Positions 1 through 7,735 of a DNA stretch of 64,000 nt are shown one piece after another. A program made the translations under genes and the position numbers. Source of the DNA: Oscillospiraceae bacterium (GTDB lineage Bacteria; Bacillota; Clostridia; Oscillospirales; Oscillospiraceae); contig JAHHSG010000005.1 in NCBI GenBank assembly GCA_020025305.1, positions 1 to 64,000 of the forward strand, given 5' to 3'. The notes below the pieces were generated by a model, which saw nothing but the letters and a program-made list of their open reading frames with translations, searched no databases and was not told the origin of the DNA. Position 1 is the stretch's first letter, and every line of letters starts with the position of its first letter.

Positions 1-99
1 AAGGAGACCAAGCGCAACCCCGGCGGCCAGATGAGAAAGAAGAAGAGCGAGTACGAACCGGCGACCTTCTCATTACGAGTGAGATGCTCTACCAGCTGA
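1..99 (+). other. Open frame entering from the left edge, ending inside a tRNA
   Basis: An open frame runs in from the window edge and stops with TGA at 97-99. Its first part is rich in Lys, Arg and Glu (it includes NPGGQMRKKKSEYEP). Its last 13 codons are only the antisense strand of a tRNA gene, so the frame as written is unlikely to be a normal C-terminus. It may be the end of a gene from an inserted element that was fused to the tRNA, or an assembly join. I do not recognise the protein. Confidence 0.3.
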
Positions 100-110
100 G
101 CCATACCAGC
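58..110 (-). tRNA. tRNA-Thr(CGT), truncated in the T-arm
   Basis: Read on the minus strand from 110, there is a normal 5' acceptor strand (GCTGGTA), D-arm, and an anticodon stem-loop at 68-84 (TCTCA / TGAGA) with anticodon CGT at 77-75, giving Thr. The variable loop and the 5' strand of the T-stem (GCCGG, 62-58) follow. After the T-loop start (TTCG) the match ends: there is no complementary CCGGC strand and no TACCAGC acceptor strand, so no complete cloverleaf can form. The break lies in the T-loop, where many tyrosine integrases cross over. The tRNA is probably non-functional as shown, or the left edge is a junction. Confidence 0.75.
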
Positions 111-430
111 ACACAGGTACACAATACCACGAGGTGCATTTTACCACCTTCTGTGGACTTTGTCAATTCTAAGTTACGCTTTTCTTTTTATCTTCCTTTT
201 TCTCCGAAATAATACATAACGTAATCGTAACCAACATTTCCCGTGAAAACCGGTCTGTCAATCCCCCCCATTATCCTCTCCCCCCTCTCCATCTGTCATT
301 TTGCCCATAGGGAAAACTTGCATTCTTTTCTAAATCCCCCCTCTTTCCCCCATATTCCACCTTGTTTTTGTTGCCATTAAAATTACTAATAAATTTACAT
401 AATGTTGCCATCCATAAATACTACAATGAG

Positions 431-537
431 TTATGCACATTATCCACATAGTTTCCCACATTTAGTTTCTCTTTTATTATCAATGCTTTCGAAAGTTTAT
501 GCACATTATGTGCAATGCCGCTACCGAGTTATGCACC
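431..537 (+). promoter_or_regulatory. DnaA-box-like cluster (possible replication origin or DnaA-titration site)
   Basis: Three perfect matches to the DnaA box TTATNCACA lie on the plus strand: 431-439 (TTATGCACA), 440-448 (TTATCCACA, directly abutting) and 497-505 (TTATGCACA). One-mismatch copies lie at 452-460 (TTTCCCACA) and 529-537 (TTATGCACC). The flanks at 360-425 and 540-600 are strongly AT-rich. The surrounding stretch 121-633 has no gene, and 255-350 is C-rich. The boxes are seen; a role as oriC or as a DnaA-binding control site is inferred. dnaA itself is not in the window. Confidence 0.55.
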
Positions 538-633
538 TGCTTTATTTTTCTATTTTAGTTTACATAATATTGTAAAATTCGTTTCAAGAGCGAATAAAAT
601 TTTTGGATGTCTTTATTTTACCTGAAAAACGGC

Positions 634-680
634 AAAAACGAAGGACACAGGCAGAATTATGTTCCGCTGCATCCTTCGTT
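634..680 (-). terminator. Terminator of the polA-tsaD operon
   Basis: Inverted repeat AACGAAGGA (637-645) / TCCTTCGTT (672-680) with an inner GCAG/CTGC pairing. Read on the minus strand it is followed by a T-run, 20 bases past the tsaD stop. Confidence 0.75.
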
Positions 681-700
681 CTTTTTGAACTCGTATTAAA

Positions 701-1714
701 TTACTCCTGCTCGCTCAGTTCCATCGTCGCATAGGCATTCAGATCCAGCGCGGCACGCTTGCCCGCCAAATACTCATAGTAACCCTGTGCACCGATCATT
801 GCTCCGTTATCGCCGCAAAGCTTCAGAGGCGGCAGATAGAGGCGAATGCCCGCCTTCTGGCAAGCCTCCTCCAAATCGCCGCGAATCACAGAATTGGCTG
901 CCACGCCGCCGGCCGCCACCATGACCTGCCGCCCCGTTTGCTGTGCCGCCAACATGGCACGAGGCACTAACTCGTCACTGACAGCTTGGGCAAAGTCCCG
1001 CGCCAGCGCTGCCGCGTCCAGCGGCTCTCCCTTCTGCTCCGCGTTGTGCGCCAAATTCACTACCGATGTCTTCAGTCCGGAGAAGCTCATATCCAGTTCC
1101 GCCCCTTCCACACGGGCACGGGGCAGCGTATATTTTCCGCCTTGGGACTGCTGGGCCAGTAAGTCCATAGGCTTGCCGCCGGGATAAGGCAGCCCCAGCA
1201 CACGAGCCGCCTTATCAAAGCACTCGCCCGCGGCATCGTCTCGGGTCGCGCCTAAGATCTCCATATCGGTGTAATCCTTCACATCCACAATCATCGTGTT
1301 GCCGCCGGAGATAGCCAGTGCCAGAAAAGGGGGCTTCAGCTCCGGAAAAGCCAGATAATTGGCAGCAATATGGCCACGGATATGGTGCACCGGCACCAGC
1401 GGCACGCCCAAAGCATACGCCACTGACTTGGCGAAGCTAACCCCCACCAGCACTGCTCCGATCAACCCCGGAGCATAAGTAACCGCCACCGCATCGATGT
1501 CTTTTTTTGTAAGATTGGCGTCCGCCAAAGCCTGATCGGTCAGTCCCGCAATCGCCTCCACGTGTTTTCGGGAGGCTATCTCCGGAACCACTCCGCCATA
1601 GAGGGCATGCATATCCGCCTGCGACAAAATAGCATCGGACAGCACTGTCCTTCCATCTTTCACCACAGAGACAGCCGTCTCATCGCAGGAGGACTCAAAT
1701 GCTAAAATATTCAT
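701..1714 (-). CDS. tsaD: tRNA N6-adenosine threonylcarbamoyltransferase TsaD
   Basis: TsaD transfers the threonylcarbamoyl group from threonylcarbamoyl-AMP to A37 of ANN-decoding tRNAs, working with TsaB and TsaE in the cytoplasm. The 337-residue protein has the usual family length, starts with MNILAFESSCDET, and carries the metal-binding histidines in VHHIRGH (about residues 109-115) and the ASKHA-type glycine motif AISGGNT. It overlaps the rimI stop by 4 bases (ATGA), so the two are translationally coupled. The rimI-tsaD order is common in Firmicutes, but tsaB and tsaE are not in this window. It is the last gene of the polA operon and is followed by a terminator. Confidence 0.97.
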   Translation of the reverse strand: MNILAFESSCDETAVSVVKDGRTVLSDAILSQADMHALYGGVVPEIASRKHVEAIAGLTDQALADANLTKKDIDAVAVTYAPGLIGAVLVGVSFAKSVAYALGVPLVPVHHIRGHIAANYLAFPELKPPFLALAISGGNTMIVDVKDYTDMEILGATRDDAAGECFDKAARVLGLPYPGGKPMDLLAQQSQGGKYTLPRARVEGAELDMSFSGLKTSVVNLAHNAEQKGEPLDAAALARDFAQAVSDELVPRAMLAAQQTGRQVMVAAGGVAANSVIRGDLEEACQKAGIRLYLPPLKLCGDNGAMIGAQGYYEYLAGKRAALDLNAYATMELSEQE

Positions 1715-2184
1715 CTCTCTTCCTCCTCAAAATACCGTGTCAGAATCAACGCATCCTCCTTGGGGAGGTCGTAATAATTCTTCCGCCGTCCCACCTCTTC
1801 AAAGCCAAAGCCCCGGTAGAGGGCAATGGCCGGCGTATTGCTAGGCCGCACTTCCAACGTTAAGAAGGCCAGATGATTCGCTTTTGCAAAGTTCATAAAC
1901 ACTTCAATGATCTGCGCCGCCACACCGCAGCGCCGCACTTCCGGGAACACCGCCACATTGGTGATATAGCCCTCGTCCGCCATCACCAACAAACCAGCAT
2001 AGCCCAGCACTTCGCCGCTGGATGCATCTTCCGCTACCAAAAAAGCGGCGCAGGCATTCTCCAGCTCTTCGGCCAGCATCCGCCGGGACCAGGGGCGGGA
2101 AAAGCAGATTTTCTCCAGACGCTCCAGTGCATCCAGATGATCCTCTGTCATAGGTACAATTCGAATATGTCTCTTCTGTTCCAT
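1711..2184 (-). CDS. rimI: Ribosomal protein S18-alanine N-acetyltransferase RimI
   Basis: GNAT-fold N-acetyltransferase of 157 residues, the usual RimI length. The acetyl-CoA-binding region lies around NVAVFPEVRRCGVAAQI (about residues 76-92), followed by the family-typical LEVRPSNTPAIALYRGFGFE. RimI acetylates the N-terminal alanine of ribosomal protein S18. The assignment rests on these motifs and on direct coupling to tsaD, the usual partner. It lies 9 bases after the EamA transporter gene in the same operon. Confidence 0.93.
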   Translation of the reverse strand: MEQKRHIRIVPMTEDHLDALERLEKICFSRPWSRRMLAEELENACAAFLVAEDASSGEVLGYAGLLVMADEGYITNVAVFPEVRRCGVAAQIIEVFMNFAKANHLAFLTLEVRPSNTPAIALYRGFGFEEVGRRKNYYDLPKEDALILTRYFEEEER

Positions 2185-2193
2185 ACTGTCTCC

Positions 2194-3051
2194 TTACGCC
2201 TCTGTGTCCGAGGAGCTGTAGAGGGCAATACCGCCGATGATCACAGCACCACCCAGCAATTCCACCGCACCGGGTGTCTCGTGGAATAGGGTCAAACCCC
2301 AGATGGTGGCAAAGATAGGCTCTGCCAGCTTCAATGTAGCAATAAAGGGGGGCGAGAGGTATTTGAGCCCCCAACTGAAGATGTTATGTCCCAACAAGGT
2401 GCAGAATACAGCCATTGCCAGCGCCGTGAGGAAGTTGATTGGTTCATAACCGAAGATGGGCGTACCGCTTATCAATGCAATGACCAGCACTGTCACCGCC
2501 GCCATGCCATAGACCATAGTGGTATAGACCATGGTGGACAGCTGCCGCAGGCATACCGTGCCGATCATCGTATAGACCGCAATGCAAAAAGCCCCGGCCA
2601 GTGCCATCATATCTCCGGAGAGCATCTCCTGTCCGCCGGAGGAGCCGGTGGTCGCCACAATGACACTGCCGCCAAAGGCCAGCAGTACGGCAATGATTCC
2701 GCGCTTTGTCAGTTTTTTACGCAGCACAAGCACGCTGCCCAGCGCCACAAAAAGTGCCTCCGTATTCACCAATACCACAGCAGAGGACATGGACGTCATT
2801 CTGAGGGACTGAAAATAGGTCGCAAAGTGCAGTCCCAAAAAAGCACCGCTGCACAGGCAAGGCCAAATTTTATGCCATGTCAGCTGCCGTACTTCATCTT
2901 TATGCCGCATCAGAACCACCGGTGCCAGCATCAGTGTGGCAAAGCACATCCGATAGAATACCAAAATCAGCGATGGTGCCGTGGACCAGCGCACCAGCAC
3001 CGAGGACAGCGACGCCGCCGCCACGCCAAATAGGACAATCAAGCTTTTCAT
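2194..3051 (-). CDS. EamA/DMT-superfamily membrane transporter
   Basis: About ten hydrophobic segments form two repeated EamA halves (for instance LIVLFGVAAASLSSVLVRW at the start and a second copy from about residue 145). The substrate is unknown: members of the drug/metabolite transporter superfamily export metabolites or amino acids. The start is placed at the ATG at 3051 because it overlaps the polA stop as ATGA, which suggests coupling; an in-frame start 6 codons upstream would lie inside polA. 285 residues, normal for the family. Confidence 0.88.
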   Translation of the reverse strand: MKSLIVLFGVAAASLSSVLVRWSTAPSLILVFYRMCFATLMLAPVVLMRHKDEVRQLTWHKIWPCLCSGAFLGLHFATYFQSLRMTSMSSAVVLVNTEALFVALGSVLVLRKKLTKRGIIAVLLAFGGSVIVATTGSSGGQEMLSGDMMALAGAFCIAVYTMIGTVCLRQLSTMVYTTMVYGMAAVTVLVIALISGTPIFGYEPINFLTALAMAVFCTLLGHNIFSWGLKYLSPPFIATLKLAEPIFATIWGLTLFHETPGAVELLGGAVIIGGIALYSSSDTEA

Positions 3052-5699
3052 TCTTTTGCCTCCCACCAATTTTTACCACTGTGTGCCTCGGCGCGCAAGG
3101 GGATCGAGAGAGTCACCACCTGTTCCATCTCACGCTCCAACAGCGTTTCTACCTGCTGCCGCTCCGCCTCCGGGCACTCCACGATCAGCTCATCGTGGAC
3201 CTGCATAATCAGCCGGGCCTGTAACCCTTCCTTTTGCAGTTCCTGATCCACCCGCACCATGGCCAGCTTCATAATATCCGCCGCCGTACCCTGAATAGGC
3301 ATATTCAATGCCACACGCTGGCCAAAGGAACGGAGGTTGAAATTGGAACTCTTCAATTCCGGCAGATCACGCCGCCGGTGCATCAGCGTCTCCACATACG
3401 TCTTTTCTTCGGCTTCCTTGATGATGTTGTCCATATACGCCTTGACCCCTTGGTAGGTAGCAAAGTAGCGATCTATATAGTCCTTGGCCTCCGCCACCGT
3501 CACGCCAATGTCCTGTGAAAGGGAGAATGCGGAAATGCCATAGACAATACCAAAGTTCACCGCCTTGGCACTGGAACGCATCTGGGGCGTCACATCCTTT
3601 TCCTCCACGTGGAACACCTTGGCCGCCGTCACCGTATGGAAGTCGGCACCGGTGCGGAAAGCCTCCTGCATCAGCGCATCTCCTGCCATATGAGCCAGCA
3701 GGCGCAGCTCGATCTGGGAATAGTCGGCGTCCACCAGTACCCACCCCGGCTGCGCCACAAACATCCGCCGCATCTGGCTGCCCAGCTTGGTGCGGGTGGG
3801 GATATTCTGCAGATTGGGCTCCGTGGAGCTGAGTCGGCCTGTCGCCGTCACTGTCATCTGGAAATTGGTACGCACCCGCCCATCCGGGTCAATCACCTTC
3901 AAAAGGCCGTCGGCATAGGTGGATTTCAACTTGGAAAGCTGCCGATACGCAAGCACATCCTCCACGATAGGATTTTGCCAGCGCAGCTTTTCCAGCACAT
4001 CGGCATTGGTGGACCAGCCGGTTTTTGTCTTTTTCCCGTGGGGCAGCTGTAAATCCTCAAATAGCACCTTGCCCAACTGCTTGGGAGAGTTAATATTAAA
4101 GGTACTGCCGGCCTCGGCATAAATGCGTGTCTCCAACTCCTTCATCTGTCCGGCCAGCATTTCGCCAAAGGCCGCCAGCTCGGCGCTGTCCACCCGAAAA
4201 CCCGCCAGTTCCATCTTGGCCAGCACACCGCAAAGGGGCATTTCCACTTCTGTAAAAAGCTGCCACATCTCCTTTTCCCGCAGCTTCTCCTCCGTGGTCT
4301 CCCGCAGTGCCGTAATGGCCGAGCAATAGCTATAGAGGGACGCCTCTGCCATGGCTGTATCACCCAGAAGAGAAAACGCATCCGGCTCCAAGTAGAGGGG
4401 CTTGGGCAGCTCCTCATTATAATAGGAGACGAACAGACGCTGCAGATCGTAGCTGCCCGCCGTAGCATCCAGCAGATAGGCGGCGATGGCCGTATCGTAG
4501 AGGAACCCCTCCGCGGGAAGCCCGTTTTCCAAGAGAAGGTGCATCAAGTCCTTCACATTGTGGGATACCTTGGCAATATCGGCGCTGAAAAGCGCCCTCA
4601 GCAGGGCGTTCCAATCGCCCTCGTACGTTTCAAAGGTCAGCTGTACCATCAGCGAGCTGTCCTCGCCGGTCGTGCACTCCACCGCCAGCACCCGAAGATC
4701 CGGCAGCGCCAGCACCGTCACCGACTCCGCCTTGCGCCAGAGCGCCAGCAGTTCCTCCGCCCGCTCCGCCGTGATAACTTTTTCCACCTCGGCGTGGAAA
4801 TCCGGGGCTTCTTCTGCGCCGCCTGCGGGATGCAGACCATATTTTTCAATGAGCTTGGAGAACTCCAGTTCCAGCAAAAGGTCATAAAGCTCCGGCGCAA
4901 AGGGGCGGCGCAGATTGTCCTCCGGCGTGAAGTCCATGGGCACATCGGTAATGATGGTAGCCAGGAACTTAGAGTGCAGGGCGCTCTCCTTCCCCTCCGT
5001 CAGCTTGCGGATGGCGGCGGGCTTGGCCTCGATGTCGGGCAGCAGCTCGTAGATCTTGTCCACCGAGCGATAGCGCTGTACCAGCGCCATGGCCGTCTTT
5101 TCTCCCACGCCGGGCACCCCGGGGATATTGTCCGAAGTGTCCCCCATCAGCGCCTTCAGGTCGATCATATGGATGGGCTCAAAGCCGTACTGCTCCTCAA
5201 ACGCCGCCGGAGTCATATCCTTGGTGGTGGTCTGTCCCATACGGGTAGACACCAATTTCACCATGGTCTTGTCGGTGATGAGCTGCAAACTGTCCTTATC
5301 CCCCGTGACCACCACGCACTGCCAGCCGGCCGCCTCGCACTTGCGGGAAATCGTGCCGATCAGGTCGTCGGCCTCGTACCCGGCCAGCTCGTAGCGGGGG
5401 ATGTTCATAGCATCCAGCACCTTCTTCATCCACGGCAGCTGCATGGCCAGTTCCTCCGGCATCCCCTTGCGCTGTGCCTTATAGCTCTCGTCCGCCAAAT
5501 GGCGGAAGGTAGGCTCCCGGCGGTCAAAGGTGACGCACAGCGCATCGGGCTGTTCCTCGTCCGTCAGCCGCTGCATCGTTGTCAAAAAGCCATATATGGC
5601 ATGGGTAAAAAGCCCCTGGCGCGTGCTCAGAGGTCGAATTCCGTAATAGGCGCGGTTGAGGATACTGTTTCCGTCAAGCACCATCAATTTCATGGGCAA
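3048..5699 (-). CDS. polA: DNA polymerase I
   Basis: An 883-residue family-A polymerase for Okazaki-fragment processing and repair. Order: 5'-3' flap exonuclease (about 1-290, with TFDRREPTFRH and GVPGVGEKTA), a degenerate 3'-5' exonuclease domain (about 300-480), and the polymerase. Polymerase motif A is VDADYSQIELRLLAHMAGD, motif B is RSSAKAVNFGIVYG, and motif C is MQVHDELIVE (catalytic Asp near 836). The DxE motif of a working proofreading site is not visible in VTVLALPDLRVLAVE, and the last catalytic Asp also appears absent (ASLYSYCSAI), so proofreading is probably lost, as in many Firmicutes. First gene of an operon with a good promoter upstream. Confidence 0.98.
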   Translation of the reverse strand: MPMKLMVLDGNSILNRAYYGIRPLSTRQGLFTHAIYGFLTTMQRLTDEEQPDALCVTFDRREPTFRHLADESYKAQRKGMPEELAMQLPWMKKVLDAMNIPRYELAGYEADDLIGTISRKCEAAGWQCVVVTGDKDSLQLITDKTMVKLVSTRMGQTTTKDMTPAAFEEQYGFEPIHMIDLKALMGDTSDNIPGVPGVGEKTAMALVQRYRSVDKIYELLPDIEAKPAAIRKLTEGKESALHSKFLATIITDVPMDFTPEDNLRRPFAPELYDLLLELEFSKLIEKYGLHPAGGAEEAPDFHAEVEKVITAERAEELLALWRKAESVTVLALPDLRVLAVECTTGEDSSLMVQLTFETYEGDWNALLRALFSADIAKVSHNVKDLMHLLLENGLPAEGFLYDTAIAAYLLDATAGSYDLQRLFVSYYNEELPKPLYLEPDAFSLLGDTAMAEASLYSYCSAITALRETTEEKLREKEMWQLFTEVEMPLCGVLAKMELAGFRVDSAELAAFGEMLAGQMKELETRIYAEAGSTFNINSPKQLGKVLFEDLQLPHGKKTKTGWSTNADVLEKLRWQNPIVEDVLAYRQLSKLKSTYADGLLKVIDPDGRVRTNFQMTVTATGRLSSTEPNLQNIPTRTKLGSQMRRMFVAQPGWVLVDADYSQIELRLLAHMAGDALMQEAFRTGADFHTVTAAKVFHVEEKDVTPQMRSSAKAVNFGIVYGISAFSLSQDIGVTVAEAKDYIDRYFATYQGVKAYMDNIIKEAEEKTYVETLMHRRRDLPELKSSNFNLRSFGQRVALNMPIQGTAADIMKLAMVRVDQELQKEGLQARLIMQVHDELIVECPEAERQQVETLLEREMEQVVTLSIPLRAEAHSGKNWWEAKE

Positions 5700-5729
5700 T
5701 TCCTCCCGTTTTTACACATAGATAGTTTT

Positions 5730-5758
5730 ATTATACGCCGTTCCTCTCTGCAAAACAA
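5730..5758 (-). promoter_or_regulatory. Promoter of the polA operon
   Basis: Minus strand: -35 TTGTTT (5758-5753), 17-base spacer, -10 TATAAT (5735-5730), 31 bases upstream of the polA start. Confidence 0.7.
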
Positions 5759-5791
5759 GAAAAGAACAAAAATCCACTGACTTTTCTGCTG

Positions 5792-5820
5792 TTGCCTTTA
5801 TTCCATCCCTATGTTAAAAT
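5792..5820 (+). promoter_or_regulatory. Promoter of the AEC transporter gene
   Basis: -35 TTGCCT (5792-5797), 17-base spacer, -10 TAAAAT (5815-5820). The polA promoter on the other strand lies only 34 bases away, so the region is divergent. Confidence 0.6.
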
Positions 5821-5876
5821 AAAATTTACGACTGTATGGACAAATATGCGCAAATTTCTAAAAAAGAGGTAAACAT

Positions 5877-6806
5877 ATGCTCTCCTCCTTTCTCACCGTA
5901 GGCACACAAGTGGTAATTCTTTTTATATTGATTGGCGTTGGGTTCGTGCTGGGCAAAATTGGCAAGATAGATGACCGCGCCTCGCTGGGTATGAGTAATC
6001 TGATGATCTATGTGGTCATGCCTTCCATGCAGATCGTGGCCTACCAGCGACCGCTGGAGAGCGAGAGCCTCCGCAATTTCTCTCTGGTTCTGCTGATCGC
6101 CGCCGTGGTGCAGAGCATCGGCATCCTCATCTCCCGTATTCTGATCCATAGCGGAGACACAGAACGGCAGCGCACGCTGCAGTTCTCCGCCTCTTTTTCC
6201 AATTGCAGCTTCATGGCCTTCCCCCTGCAAATTGCCCTGTTCGGCTCCCTCGGCGTTTTTTATGGTTCGGCCTACTCCATGGTCTTTACCCTCTTGGCGT
6301 GGACCTACGGCATCTACCTGCTCACCGGAGATAAATCCCAGCTGCGCTGGAAGAGCCTGCTCCTCAATCCCGGCCTCATTGGCTCTTTGATTGCACTGAC
6401 CTTCTATCTTGGGCAAATCACTCTGCCGGAGATCATCTTTAAGCCGCTGGAGTACCTGTCCCACCTCAATACCCCCCTCCCCATGATCATCGTGGGCTAT
6501 CAGCTCTCCAAAGCGGATTTCCGTGCTGTGATTCGGGGTGTGGATATATGGCTGGCAGCTACTTTACGTCTGATTCTCTCCCCGTTGGTGGCCATCGCCG
6601 TCTGCCTCCTGCTCCATGTGAGTTCTGATGTAGCCATCATTGTCGTGATTGCTGCCAGTGCTCCCCCCGCCTCTTTACTGGGCATTCTGTCCGCTAAATT
6701 CAACCGGGATACCAATCTCCCTTCCAGCATTGTCTCCTTCCACACGCTTCTTAGTATTCTGACTATGCCTTTGATGGTGAGCCTCGCCCAGACGCTGTGG
6801 AAATAA
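5877..6806 (+). CDS. AEC-family (auxin efflux carrier) transporter
   Basis: A 309-residue integral membrane protein with about ten hydrophobic helices in two five-helix halves, as in AEC/BASS-fold carriers. The N-terminus (VVILFILIGVGFVLGKIGKI) and the central PLPMIIVGYQLSKAD are typical of bacterial malate/auxin-efflux-carrier-like permeases. Substrates in bacteria are often dicarboxylates, but none can be named here. The AAGAGG ribosome site lies 7 bases before the ATG. Single gene followed by a strong hairpin terminator. Confidence 0.88.
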   Translation: MLSSFLTVGTQVVILFILIGVGFVLGKIGKIDDRASLGMSNLMIYVVMPSMQIVAYQRPLESESLRNFSLVLLIAAVVQSIGILISRILIHSGDTERQRTLQFSASFSNCSFMAFPLQIALFGSLGVFYGSAYSMVFTLLAWTYGIYLLTGDKSQLRWKSLLLNPGLIGSLIALTFYLGQITLPEIIFKPLEYLSHLNTPLPMIIVGYQLSKADFRAVIRGVDIWLAATLRLILSPLVAIAVCLLLHVSSDVAIIVVIAASAPPASLLGILSAKFNRDTNLPSSIVSFHTLLSILTMPLMVSLAQTLWK

Positions 6807-6873
6807 ATACGTATGCTCCCCGCCGTACAAAATGTGAAATACGAACAGGTCCGGCAAAACGGACAACAGGCAG

Positions 6874-6922
6874 AATCCCCCCGGATGTAGTTTTATGTTC
6901 CTACATCCGGGGGGATTGTTCT
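6874..6922 (+). terminator. Terminator of the AEC transporter gene
   Basis: 17-base perfect arms (6874-6890 and 6901-6917, containing ATCCCCCCGGATGTAG) with a 10-base loop, then TTGTTCTTT. Confidence 0.85.
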
Positions 6923-7198
6923 TTGCATACGAAACGAGATACATGTTCAAGAACTTCTGCCTGCCATGCAGTCCATGGATGCAGCAGGTAAAACGCATCT
7001 GGAAATGGCAGCACATGGAGTTTTCAAACCTGAGAAGTGGCCAGAGCCCATATGTGCCCATTCTTTCCGTTTTCAGACGTGGGTACTGCAATTTTGTAAA
7101 GCCGCCGGAATAGCGCAGCATAAAGCAGATACGGATCTTGTCTCACGGGTGATGCGTCCCACAGGCATTTCATCCTTCTGTCACGGCACATCCCATAT
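6923..7198. other. Intergenic stretch without a recognisable gene
   Basis: About 275 bases between two terminators. An open frame (start 6966) has protein-like composition at first (MQSMDAAGKTHLEMAAHGVF) but then runs antisense through the neighbouring terminator and gene, has no ribosome site and matches no family I know. It could be a decayed gene remnant. Confidence 0.3.
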
Positions 7199-7233
7199 AA
7201 AAAAGAGCGGCGCTGCTCACACCGCGCCACTCT
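7199..7233 (-). terminator. Terminator of the TSCPD gene
   Basis: Arms 7204-7213 and 7224-7233 (AGAGCGGCGC / GCGCCACTCT, one mismatch). On the minus strand they are followed by T6. Confidence 0.75.
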
Positions 7234-7304
7234 GTCTATATTCCCTTTGGCTCGTTTGCGCTGTCCGGCTGCGTCAAAGCAGTCCGGCTGTTGCAAGAAT
7301 TGTA

Positions 7305-7556
7305 TTACTTGCTTGCCAGCGCCTCCTCCAGCGCATGGGACAACTGATCCGGGCAGGATGTGCCCTTTGGTCCGCAGGTGATGCCCCGCAGTCTGGTCAT
7401 AGCGTCCTCCGCCTTCATTCCCTCTACCAGAGCGCTGATGCCCTTTAGATTGCCGTCGCAGCCGCCCTCCACCTTCAAATTGTGGATGATGCCGTCCTCC
7501 AGTTCAAAGGTCATCATTCGAGAGCAGACCCCTTTGGTACGATAGCTGTATGTCAT
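7305..7556 (-). CDS. TSCPD domain-containing protein (TIGR03905 type)
   Basis: A small 83-residue protein made of the TSCPD domain named after its GTSCPDQL motif (about residues 65-72). Conserved glycines and cysteines include GVCS, EGGCDGN and ITCGPKGTSCP. The domain also occurs at the C-terminus of B12-dependent ribonucleotide reductases, but the role of stand-alone copies is unknown. The start at 7556 is preferred: AGGAGG lies 8 bases before it, whereas the ATG two codons upstream would sit only 2 bases from AGGAGG. Single gene with its own terminator. Confidence 0.85.
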   Translation of the reverse strand: MTYSYRTKGVCSRMMTFELEDGIIHNLKVEGGCDGNLKGISALVEGMKAEDAMTRLRGITCGPKGTSCPDQLSHALEEALASK

Positions 7557-7661
7557 CAACATTTCCTCCTTTGTTCATCAATTCTTGCTATTATAATATA
7601 CTATTTTTCTTTCGGCAAGTCTTTCTTTTTGGCATCTCTGTCATCTTTTCCCTTTCTTGAT

Positions 7662-7696
7662 AAAAAAAGTTCGCAGAACGCCTTCGTTCTGCGAAC
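7662..7696 (-). terminator. Terminator of spo0A
   Basis: Perfect 12-base stem (GTTCGCAGAACG / CGTTCTGCGAAC) with a 4-base loop, then T7 on the minus strand. Confidence 0.9.
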
Positions 7697-7735
7697 CTTA
7701 TGTGTTTTTCTCTCGTTTTCTCTCTAGTTCTTCTC

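Noticed and set aside
846..1187. Open frame opposite tsaD
   Set aside because: Antisense shadow of a well-supported gene, with no ribosome site and no family resemblance. The same applies to the long plus-strand frames inside polA, the LCP gene, the sugar ABC ATPase and ygiQ.
4539..5780. 413-codon frame opposite polA
   Set aside because: Long only because the GC-rich polA coding strand leaves few stops on the other side. Composition (His, Gln, Arg-rich) is typical of antisense translation.
5826..6464. 212-codon frame opposite the AEC transporter
   Set aside because: Antisense shadow of a membrane-protein gene; no start signals.
6966..7448. 160-codon frame in the intergenic region after the AEC gene
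   Set aside because: Runs through the terminator and antisense through the TSCPD gene; no ribosome site. Kept only as a possible remnant note.
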